IMG/VR virus record: IMGVR_UViG_3300036795_000171
Coordinates: 1 to 39,707 of that record
Origin: a virus
Strand: one strand, 5' to 3'
DNA length: 39,707 bases
Shown here: positions 14,148 through 19,758 of the stretch, piece after piece
Position numbering within the stretch: position 1 is the stretch's first letter
Layout of the letters: every line of letters starts with the position of its first letter
Program-made: the position numbers and the translations under genes
Notes under the pieces: generated by a model
The model's input: the letters and a program-made list of their open reading frames with translations, nothing else
Databases searched by the model: none
What the model was told of the DNA's origin: nothing

Positions 14148-14261
14148 TCATCGCCCTCTCGTCCATTCGCGCGCGATCCACAAGGCCAGATGATAGAGCG
14201 CGTACAGCCCGACCAGGCCGAGGCCCGTCCAGCCGTAGGCGCGCGTGCGGTCGTCTCTCAT
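14148..14261 (-). CDS. Possible small membrane protein
   Basis: 37 residues, MRDDRTRAYG followed by a hydrophobic helix (GWTGLGLVGLYALYHLALWI) and a basic tail. A transmembrane segment with flanking charges argues for a real peptide, but no convincing ribosome-binding site or promoter is seen. Not recognised. Treat as tentative. Confidence 0.3.
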   Translation of the reverse strand: MRDDRTRAYGWTGLGLVGLYALYHLALWIAREWTRGR

Positions 14262-14287
14262 TGAATCGCATGTGGTAAAATAGAGGT

Positions 14288-14449
14288 ATGGTACATTCTT
14301 TTGTAATCTACTTGCCGGATAAGGCTGTACTCGTAGCCGTGCTCGCATCCTTCACCGGCTCCTGCGCCGGTTATTTCATCGCGATGGCGGCTCTTCACAG
14401 CCTGGAGAAAGCCCTGCGGCGGCGAAGGCGAAGGCGTTCCCGGTCTTAA
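14288..14449 (+). CDS. Possible small membrane protein, opposite strand
   Basis: 53 residues: MVHSFVIYLP, then a hydrophobic stretch (about residues 12-36, AVLVAVLASFTGSCAGYF) and a polybasic end (RRRRRRRSRS). AGAGG is only one base from the ATG, so initiation would be inefficient. Lies between two minus-strand genes. No family recognised. Confidence 0.4.
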   Translation: MVHSFVIYLPDKAVLVAVLASFTGSCAGYFIAMAALHSLEKALRRRRRRRSRS

Positions 14450-14474
14450 TCCCCTCCCTTTTTAGGCCGCCCTT

Positions 14475-15077
14475 TTACATCGTGTCGCTTGTGCTCGCGA
14501 TACTATACGCCCCGCTCGATTTCGCCGATTTACGAATGCTTCCATCAACGTCAATCTCCACTTTGATATCGCCGCTATTGCCTTGATTTTGAGCAGAAAT
14601 ATAGAGGAAGGCTCCTTTTTCCGGGTAGATCGTCTGCTGCCAGGGCAGGGAAACTGTCTGCTGCTCGGTGCCACCGTCGCTATTGGAATAGGTGACGTCG
14701 GCAGATGTCGCATCTCCGTCAACATAATAGGTTGCCGAATCCGGCTCGGTTGGCGCGGGGGAAGCTGCTGGCGCGGACGTAGCCGGTTCGGATGTGGGGG
14801 ATTGCGGTGGGGCATTGATCGGCTGCCCGTTTTTGATACCGGCGTGCGAAAAATCCAATAGGATAGCATGGGCCGACGAGTCGTAATCCACCTTGGCCCC
14901 CAGCGCCTCACTGACGGCGCGGAGCGGGATATACGAAACGCCATTGACCATCAAAGCGATCCCGGCTGGCTTTCCGTCCACAAAAACAGCAATTGGCGCG
15001 TCCGCGCTGGACGCGAAACAGGTCACGCCCAGGGCGGTCATTATCAGGGTTGCGAGTATCAGGTGAGTTGGTTTCAT
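14475..15077 (-). CDS. Secreted moron with copper-amine-oxidase-N-like and MmpS-like domains
   Basis: 200 residues. An N-terminal Sec signal peptide (hydrophobic core LILATLIMTALGV, cleavage near FASSADA) leads to a copper-amine-oxidase N-terminal-like domain: VDGKPAGIALMVNGVSYIPL, RAVSEALGAKVDYD. After a Pro/Ser/Thr linker (residues 87-112) comes a beta domain resembling MmpS-type accessory domains (VTYSNSDGG, VSLPWQQ, ISAQNQGNSGDIKVEIDVDG). The first domain is common in wall-associated proteins of Bacillota and Armatimonadota. Lying next to the repressor on the same strand, it is probably expressed in lysogeny and may alter the host surface. The function is inferred. Confidence 0.75.
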   Translation of the reverse strand: MKPTHLILATLIMTALGVTCFASSADAPIAVFVDGKPAGIALMVNGVSYIPLRAVSEALGAKVDYDSSAHAILLDFSHAGIKNGQPINAPPQSPTSEPATSAPAASPAPTEPDSATYYVDGDATSADVTYSNSDGGTEQQTVSLPWQQTIYPEKGAFLYISAQNQGNSGDIKVEIDVDGSIRKSAKSSGAYSIASTSDTM

Positions 15078-15078
15078 T

Positions 15079-15510
15079 TTATGCCGCCTGTCTGCGCTTC
15101 TTTTTAGCCGCGTAACCTTCGATCATTACTTCTACACACCCGTGGAGTTCAGTGAGATCATCACCAGTAAAGTCTTGCTCATCTAGGCCAACTTCCCGAA
15201 TAAGGGAATGGATTGGCCGAAATTTGGGATATTGGTACTCTTCTGCGGGAACAAGCACGAAACCTTCAGGGGGATAAAACCCATGTGCGAACATTTCTTG
15301 ATCACTGACGTTTAGCTCCTTCGCCAACAACCTAAGATTGCTTTCCCCGACTCGTGGCGGCGCGTTGCTTGCCGGTTGGTCATCACCCTCAATAAAGCCT
15401 ATATAGGCGCGCGTCATGCCTGTTCTGCGCGCGAGTTCAGATTTAGAAATACCTAACTTCTCGCGCAACTCTGTGATATAAGCGCCGAACGTCTGGTTTT
15501 CTGTCTGCAT
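15079..15510 (-). CDS. XRE-family repressor (CI-like)
   Basis: 143 residues. An N-terminal helix-turn-helix (FGAYITELREKLGISKSELA, RRTGMTRAYIGFIEG) is followed by an acidic C-terminal region (REVGLDEQDFTGDDLTELHG) with no LexA/CI autocleavage signature that I can see. It is divergently arranged with the Cro-like gene, the classical switch layout, and is on the same strand as the secreted moron. ATG at 15510 is preferred over 15528 because the earlier one lies almost on the transcript start. It likely binds the TTGTATATT operators. Confidence 0.8.
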   Translation of the reverse strand: MQTENQTFGAYITELREKLGISKSELARRTGMTRAYIGFIEGDDQPASNAPPRVGESNLRLLAKELNVSDQEMFAHGFYPPEGFVLVPAEEYQYPKFRPIHSLIREVGLDEQDFTGDDLTELHGCVEVMIEGYAAKKKRRQAA

Positions 15511-15545
15511 CCTTACACCTGCTCGCATCCTGAATGTATAGTCAT

Positions 15546-15574
15546 ATTATACGCACTTGATTGTATATTCGCAA
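15546..15574 (-). promoter_or_regulatory. Promoter of the repressor gene
   Basis: On the minus strand TTGCGA (15569-15574) and TATAAT (15546-15551) are separated by 17 bases. The operator copy TTGTATATT (15561-15569) lies within its spacer and overlaps the -35, so the repressor probably controls its own synthesis. Confidence 0.7.
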
Positions 15575-15593
15575 GTGACATTTATACCTGCTA

Positions 15594-15623
15594 TTGACAC
15601 CAGGCTTTAACGTGGTGTATATT
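15594..15623 (+). promoter_or_regulatory. Promoter of the Cro-like gene, apparently leaderless
   Basis: TTGACA (15594-15599) and TATATT (15618-15623) are separated by 18 bases. The expected transcription start, about seven bases past the -10, coincides with the ATG at 15630, so the mRNA would have no leader. One operator copy covers the -10. Confidence 0.65.
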
Positions 15624-15629
15624 ATTATT

Positions 15630-15851
15630 ATGCAAAGCGAAACGCTAGAGATGCCGCGCCAGCTAAAAAACAACCTTGCTGCGTTGCGCGGGGAAAGGTC
15701 GGTGCAGGACATAGCCAGAGCCATAGGTGTCACAAGAAAAACGATCTATGACGCTGAAAGTGGTCACTCTATGCCGCGACCTGAGACTCTAGCAGCGCTT
15801 ATCCGGTTGTTTGGATCTCCGGTTGTATTTGACACAGAAAGTCAAAAATAG
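15630..15851 (+). CDS. Cro-like XRE transcriptional regulator
   Basis: 73 residues from the ATG at 15630 (an internal MPRQ start at 15651 is possible). Helix-turn-helix in LKNNLAALRGERSVQDIARA, IGVTRKTIYDAESGHSMPRP, then a short beta tail. It faces the CI-like gene and lies just before the early promoter, the position of Cro. The start coincides with the predicted transcription start, so translation is probably leaderless, as for lambda cI from PRM. Confidence 0.75.
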   Translation: MQSETLEMPRQLKNNLAALRGERSVQDIARAIGVTRKTIYDAESGHSMPRPETLAALIRLFGSPVVFDTESQK

Positions 15852-15873
15852 TTTCCGATTTGTATATTAACTC

Positions 15874-15902
15874 TTGACATATCTAACCTTATCACGTATA
15901 CT
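15874..15902 (+). promoter_or_regulatory. Early promoter for the plus-strand operon
   Basis: TTGACA (15874-15879) and TATACT (15897-15902), spacing 17. Operator copies flank it at 15860-15868 and 15906-15914. It would drive the genes from 15934 onward and be shut by the repressor. Confidence 0.8.
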
Positions 15903-15933
15903 TACAATATACAACCACTAAGGAGATAGATCA

Positions 15934-16425
15934 ATGGCAACGGGAACTGATCGGTTTGGGCGGTATGGGCGGGGACGGGCGGCGGCGGATCGGTTGGGGG
16001 AGGCTATCCACCGGCGGCTGGCGGCGGATGCGAAGCTGACGCCTGCTGAGATCGCGGAGAAAGATGCGAGATGGCTGATCGGATGGATCATCGACTTTGC
16101 GGCGACGGAACCGGCGCGCTACCGCAAGGCGGTCGGCGGGGAACTGATGCTGTGCGGCGTGAAGTCGATCGGCGAGGACCTGGTGATCGCGTTCCGCTCG
16201 ATCTGCGGCCCGGAGCGGCGGCGCTTTTTGCTCGTGACCACCGGCGAGGACGGCCAGCCGGCTTTCTGGCTGCAGACCGCCGAGGACGGCAAGACGTTTC
16301 CCCACACCGGGAAATATATGGACGCGGCGACGACGATCCTCGCCGAGCGCGCCCACCTCCAGCGGTCCGGCGCTCCGAAGTCGGCCCCGGCCCCGGCCAC
16401 CACACCGGCGGCAATGGCGGCCTAG
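15934..16425 (+). CDS. Hypothetical early protein
   Basis: 163 residues, first gene of the early operon, with AAGGAG well placed before the ATG. N-terminus is basic (RFGRYGRGRAAADRLG); the middle is mixed alpha/beta (LMLCGVKSIGEDLVIAFRSI) and the C-terminus a Pro/Ala tail (APAPATTPAAMAA). No family recognised. The immediate-early position suggests a role in takeover or replication, unproven. Confidence 0.65.
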   Translation: MATGTDRFGRYGRGRAAADRLGEAIHRRLAADAKLTPAEIAEKDARWLIGWIIDFAATEPARYRKAVGGELMLCGVKSIGEDLVIAFRSICGPERRRFLLVTTGEDGQPAFWLQTAEDGKTFPHTGKYMDAATTILAERAHLQRSGAPKSAPAPATTPAAMAA

Positions 16426-16460
16426 GTATCCACCCTCGCTGCGCGCGAGTCAAAAGAAAT

Positions 16461-16492
16461 GCGCTCAGATAAGCACCATCTTATCTGAGCGC
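16461..16492 (+). promoter_or_regulatory. Long perfect intergenic hairpin
   Basis: A 13-bp perfect stem (16461-16473 with 16480-16492) and a 6-nt loop lie between the first and second early genes. There is no U-run, so it is not an intrinsic terminator. An antitermination, processing or protein-binding site is possible. Confidence 0.6.
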
Positions 16493-16520
16493 GGTCGATC
16501 AATGAGAGGAGATATTCTCA

Positions 16521-16766
16521 GTGGGAATTTTAACACAGTCAGGAAAGTTTGTCAAGCGCCCCCGGTCAGTTGTTTTGGGATCGCGCGGACAGTGGGCGGC
16601 CAAGGCGCGCGGCCCCTGGGCGGATTGGGACGATGCGGCCCGCGCGGGCGAGATCGCGCTGACCGCCTCCGGGCGCGCCGTCGGCGCTTCCTCTGAGGAT
16701 TCCGAGGAAGAGGATCCATTTTTCTTTTCCATTGAGCCGCGACAGATCGGAGGCGATGACAAGTGA
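16521..16766 (+). CDS. Hypothetical protein with acidic tail
   Basis: 81 residues with GTG start; GGAG lies 11-12 bases upstream in a leader (GAGAGGAGATATTCTCAGTG) that recurs in similar form before 18607. N-terminal half is basic (GKFVKRPRSVVLGSRGQWAA), C-terminal half acidic (SSEDSEEEDPFFF). It overlaps the next GTG by four bases. Not recognised. Confidence 0.5.
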   Translation: MGILTQSGKFVKRPRSVVLGSRGQWAAKARGPWADWDDAARAGEIALTASGRAVGASSEDSEEEDPFFFSIEPRQIGGDDK

Positions 16767-17017
16767 CACATCTGCGGCCCATGACGGATGAGGAGCGGGA
16801 TGCGCTACTCGCGCGCTGCGGCATTCTCACCGCGGCCATCAAAGGCGTCCACAACTACAAGGGTGGCTTTTCCAGCCTCTTCCACTTAGAGTTGGCGGAA
16901 TCAGAACTGGACGCAATCGCTTCAGGCCTCTCGGATTACCGGTACCGCGAACCGGCGAAAAATACTGCAACAAATGCTGCGGATGTGGCGCAAAACGGGG
17001 AGGAATACCATGCCTAA
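16763..17017 (+). CDS. Hypothetical helical protein
   Basis: 84 residues, GTG start overlapping the previous stop (GTGA) with GGAGG upstream. Predicted helices in EERDALLARCGILTAAIKGV and LFHLELAESELDAIASGLS. No recognised domain. It overlaps the next start by eight bases. Confidence 0.55.
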   Translation: MTHLRPMTDEERDALLARCGILTAAIKGVHNYKGGFSSLFHLELAESELDAIASGLSDYRYREPAKNTATNAADVAQNGEEYHA

Positions 17018-17222
17018 GCGAACAATTGTTTGCCATGAGAAAGAGGGCAGCGCGATGACAAAACCCGGCGCGCCGCGCCTCTGCTGCACGGTCTGCAGCG
17101 TCCCGTCGGCCCATGTCCGCCGCGCGCGCAATAACCGCGCCAATCTGACCGTCTGCCCGTCCTGTCAGGCGCGGCTTCTGGCGCGCCCCGCGCGCCTGGC
17201 CTGGCAGGGGAGGGCCTGCTGA
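17010..17222 (+). CDS. Zinc-ribbon protein
   Basis: 70 residues from the ATG at 17010 (GGAGG upstream). Cysteines in LCCTVCSVPSAHVRR and TVCPSCQ make two CxxC knuckles, a zinc ribbon; flanks are basic. Likely nucleic-acid binding. The stop overlaps the next start as TGATG. Confidence 0.6.
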   Translation: MPKRTIVCHEKEGSAMTKPGAPRLCCTVCSVPSAHVRRARNNRANLTVCPSCQARLLARPARLAWQGRAC

Positions 17223-17422
17223 TGGACGAGTATATCGCCGCCGCCGCCACCCTTGAGCTGCGCAGGGATATTGCGCGTTGGACGCATTATGTCAACCTCC
17301 ACGAGGACGAGGGGTGGGGCACAGAAAATGATTACCGCCGGTGGCAGTCCTGGATCAGCCGAGCTGAGGCGGAGATTGAGCGCCGCGAGCAGGCGGCCCT
17401 TACAACTGCAAGGAGGGCCTGA
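17222..17422 (+). CDS. Hypothetical small protein
   Basis: 66 residues, ATG coupled to the previous stop. One long charged helix or coiled coil (ELRRDIARWTHYVNLHEDEG, RAEAEIERREQAA). Tryptophan-rich (four W). No function recognised. Confidence 0.55.
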   Translation: MDEYIAAAATLELRRDIARWTHYVNLHEDEGWGTENDYRRWQSWISRAEAEIERREQAALTTARRA

Positions 17423-17425
17423 TCG

Positions 17426-17704
17426 ATGTCGATGCCGATTTCACTCCGCCTCCCCTGGCCGGACAGGACCAGAGGCAAACGCAAATTCCGCCGCGCGATC
17501 GAGATCACCCGCCAGAACCTCGAAAGCGCGGGGATGACGCTGGAAGACATGTTTGACGAGGCCAGCGTCTACTGCATGACGCAGGACGCAGCCTGGCACG
17601 CGAGCGCGGAGGGGATCGCCTATGTCGCGGCGCTCAAATTGCTGTCTGCGCGGATCGAGGAGCTAAAGAAATTCGATCTGCCGGACCTGTCCATTTTGCG
17701 ATGA
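17426..17704 (+). CDS. Hypothetical protein
   Basis: 92 residues with AAGGAGG before the ATG. N-terminus basic (RLPWPDRTRGKRKFRRAIEI), remainder helical and less charged, with LEDMFDEASVYCMTQDAAWH and LLSARIEELKKFDLPDLSIL. Not recognised. Confidence 0.6.
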   Translation: MSMPISLRLPWPDRTRGKRKFRRAIEITRQNLESAGMTLEDMFDEASVYCMTQDAAWHASAEGIAYVAALKLLSARIEELKKFDLPDLSILR

Positions 17705-17720
17705 GAGGGGAATCCCTGTG

Positions 17721-17948
17721 ATGAGTAACACCATGGCCCGGCTGGGCGCTCTCACCAAGCGCGAGCGGCTCGCGTGGAGGTTGAACACCGCGCGGCAGAC
17801 GCTCGCGGAGGGGCAGTCCGCGCTGGAGCATTCGCGGGATCACCGCGCGCGTCGGCACATCGCGAATGCCATCGCAGGCACGATCGACAGAATCGAGGCG
17901 CTTGAGAAACAGATCGAGGAGATCGACAGCACGGAGACGCGAGCGTGA
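17721..17948 (+). CDS. Small coiled-coil protein
   Basis: 75 residues from the ATG at 17721 (a GTG at 17718 is directly before it). Almost entirely helical with heptad-like pattern: LTKRERLAWRLNTARQTLAE, IDRIEALEKQIEEIDS. AGAGGGG precedes. It overlaps the next gene by four bases. Confidence 0.55.
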   Translation: MSNTMARLGALTKRERLAWRLNTARQTLAEGQSALEHSRDHRARRHIANAIAGTIDRIEALEKQIEEIDSTETRA

Positions 17949-18181
17949 AAGAGCGATACGAAGTCACATGTGCCGTCTGCGGCCACTCAATGACGGCAGC
18001 ACCATCGATCGCGATGATGATGGGCGTCAACATCGGCGGCGGCGAATGCTCGCAGTGTAAAACATACCTGGCCCTCGAAATTGAGGGCGGTGTGGACGGC
18101 GAGCGCATGACATCGATGCCTCACAGTGAGTTTGTGGCCGCCCTGGAATCCGGGGAAAGAGAATTCCCGGCAGCCGCTTAA
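17945..18181 (+). CDS. Zinc-ribbon protein
   Basis: 78 residues, GTG start overlapping the preceding stop. CAVC at 9-12 and CSQC at 35-38 form a zinc ribbon (VTCAVCGHSM, GGECSQCKTYLALE). C-terminal helix is acidic. Not assigned further. It precedes a region of two hairpins. Confidence 0.6.
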   Translation: MKERYEVTCAVCGHSMTAAPSIAMMMGVNIGGGECSQCKTYLALEIEGGVDGERMTSMPHSEFVAALESGEREFPAAA

Positions 18182-18206
18182 CCGCAAAATTACAATCTCG
18201 CCGGCA

Positions 18207-18229
18207 CGCCCTCTCAAATTGAGAGGGCG
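18207..18229 (+). promoter_or_regulatory. Intergenic hairpin 1
   Basis: A perfect 9-bp stem (CGCCCTCTC with GAGAGGGCG, 5-nt AAATT loop) follows the 17945-18181 gene. No U-run. A second hairpin starts 18 bases further on. The 18182-18289 gap holds no other feature seen. Confidence 0.5.
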
Positions 18230-18246
18230 ACGAGACACAAAGAAAA

Positions 18247-18274
18247 AGCAGGCGCCTCACCGGAAACGCCTGCT
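18247..18274 (+). promoter_or_regulatory. Intergenic hairpin 2
   Basis: A perfect 8-bp stem (AGCAGGCG with CGCCTGCT, 12-nt loop), directly before the ribosome site of the next gene. With hairpin 1 it may mark an mRNA processing or attenuation point. Confidence 0.45.
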
Positions 18275-18289
18275 AGAATGGAAGCCCTA

Positions 18290-18610
18290 ATGCCCAGAAC
18301 GCCCAATCCTGATGCGGATTATACCCCAATCGATCACAGTATCGACGGCCTTCGGTTCGCGATGGCGAAATTTATCGAAATTGAAATCGCATGGATGCAG
18401 GTCGAGCACGCGCGCCATGCACTCGACCTGGGACTCCAGGTCAACGACACCGAGCAGGTCATCAACAGGCTCACGCTCAACTACCAGCAGGCCGCTCGCC
18501 GACACCGCGAAATCCGTACGCTCCTCACGGATGCCCCCCCCCACTTAGCAAGCCCGTCCCAGCATTTCTCTCAGGGCATACCAATGACTGAGAGGAGATT
18601 GTCACAGTGA
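18290..18610 (+). CDS. Hypothetical helical protein upstream of the initiator
   Basis: 106 residues from the ATG at 18290 (GGAAG five bases upstream; an ATG at 18278 is the alternative). Helical (FAMAKFIEIEIAWMQVEHAR, LNYQQAARRHREIRTLL). Its stop overlaps the GTG of the initiator. Unrecognised; close coupling to the initiator suggests a replication-related role. Confidence 0.55.
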   Translation: MPRTPNPDADYTPIDHSIDGLRFAMAKFIEIEIAWMQVEHARHALDLGLQVNDTEQVINRLTLNYQQAARRHREIRTLLTDAPPHLASPSQHFSQGIPMTERRLSQ

Positions 18611-19758
18611 GCCTTTGCCTGCCGTCCTCCTTTGCCCACGACATGCGCCTCATGCGCATGCTGAGCGCGCATGAATTCCGTCATCTCCTGCAGGTGTTCG
18701 ACTTCGCCCTGAATTCGTGCCAATCATACACCATCCCTGCGCGGCGGCGCGAGGAGCTGCGCTATACGCTTGGCATCAACCAGGCCAAATTCGAAAAGCG
18801 CCTTGAAAAATGGAGCAGCCCCGAGATCGACCTGATCGAGATCGACGAAGACGGCGCGCTCTACCTGACCTATCTCGCAGATCAGTCGCAGGGGCAGAGC
18901 GCAGGCGGCGACGCGCCCAGCAGCGGCAACGGCCTTACCCCGCGCCTCCAGGAAGGCCGCCGCTACAGCAACAGCCCCGAGGCCGAGCGCCAACGGGCCG
19001 CGTATCGTCGCAAAAACGGCAACGGTTACGGCAGCGGCGCGGCGCCGGACGAGCCGCCGAATTCGGCCGCCAATGGCGACTCGGGCATGACGCCGATGCG
19101 TGAGGCTTTCGAGAAAAACCTCACGCAAAACCTCACGCCTAGTGAGAGTAAACCTCACGCTTCTGCGTTAGGTTTTGATGAAAATCAACGTGAGGTTTTC
19201 CGCGTACGCGTAAGAGACGTTATCGTCTCAGAAAAAGAAGATCACAAAGTGATCTCTGATTCCGGAGACGTTATCGATATCGATAACGTTGAGGCGGCCA
19301 CAAAAACCTCACGCAAAACCTCACGCCTGGAATCGCCGCCGCTGCCGGTCCCTGCCTCGCCGGGGCTGGCCGCCGAGGTCGATCGGGTCATCCGTAATCA
19401 GGCGGTTTCCGCCGTCCTGCGAGACACCGGGGACAGCCCGAAAAACCGGGGCCTCTGGGTCCACCTCTACACCGCCTGTGACGCCTGCGGCCTCATCGAG
19501 GAGATCTGGCGCGGCTCCGTCCTTGACCTGGCCGAGCGCCTGAAAGATACCTCCGACCCGGTCCGCAATCGTGCCGCCTGGCTGCAGGACCGGATGCGCC
19601 GGAAGTTCGAGGAGCAGGACGTTTTCCTGCCGACCCAAGCCGAGATCGCCGCGGCGATGCAGCGCGGGGAGGGTCCGGAGTGGGTCCGCTCCGTCATCGC
19701 TGAAAGCATGTCCGAGGCCGAGCGAAACCTCGCCGGTCCCACAGAGGAGAATCCCTGA
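18607..19758 (+). CDS. Replication initiator with internal origin (O-like)
   Basis: 383 residues, GTG start (GGAG in GAGAGGAGATTG upstream). Residues 1-95 resemble a winged-helix domain (LSAHEFRHLLQVFDFALNSC, ARRREELRYTLGINQAKFE). Residues 95-170 are low-complexity (S, G, P, A, N). Residues 164-240 are encoded by iterons and palindromes. Residues 250-383 form a conserved-looking helical domain (GLAAEVDRVIRNQAVSAVL, LDLAERLKDTSDPVRNRAAW). This DNA-binding domain / iteron-encoded linker / partner-binding domain plan is that of lambda O. The protein is not recognised by name; initiator is inferred from this plan and position. The stop overlaps the ParB-like start. Confidence 0.65.
   Translation: MSLCLPSSFAHDMRLMRMLSAHEFRHLLQVFDFALNSCQSYTIPARRREELRYTLGINQAKFEKRLEKWSSPEIDLIEIDEDGALYLTYLADQSQGQSAGGDAPSSGNGLTPRLQEGRRYSNSPEAERQRAAYRRKNGNGYGSGAAPDEPPNSAANGDSGMTPMREAFEKNLTQNLTPSESKPHASALGFDENQREVFRVRVRDVIVSEKEDHKVISDSGDVIDIDNVEAATKTSRKTSRLESPPLPVPASPGLAAEVDRVIRNQAVSAVLRDTGDSPKNRGLWVHLYTACDACGLIEEIWRGSVLDLAERLKDTSDPVRNRAAWLQDRMRRKFEEQDVFLPTQAEIAAAMQRGEGPEWVRSVIAESMSEAERNLAGPTEENP
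19098..19326 (+). other. Candidate replication origin: 8 iterons around a palindromic core
   Basis: The 12-mer AAAACCTCACGC, with at most one mismatch, occurs at 19115, 19127, 19149, 19303 and 19315 on the plus strand and inverted at 19098, 19165 and 19188. Between the two groups are GAGACG-N4-CGTCTC (19214-19229), GATCAC-N3-GTGATC (19240-19254) and a perfect 22-bp palindrome (19268-19289, core ATCGATATCGAT). All lie inside the initiator gene. Confidence 0.75.

Larger units (their letters stand above)
15561..15914. promoter_or_regulatory. Operator set of the genetic switch
   Basis: The 9-mer TTGTATATT occurs at 15561-15569 and 15860-15868 and, inverted, at 15906-15914; GTGTATATT (one mismatch) is at 15615-15623. 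They overlap or adjoin all three switch promoters (repressor, Cro-like gene, early operon). GTATA-N7-TATAC palindromes also occur at 15536-15552 and 15896-15912. Confidence 0.6.
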
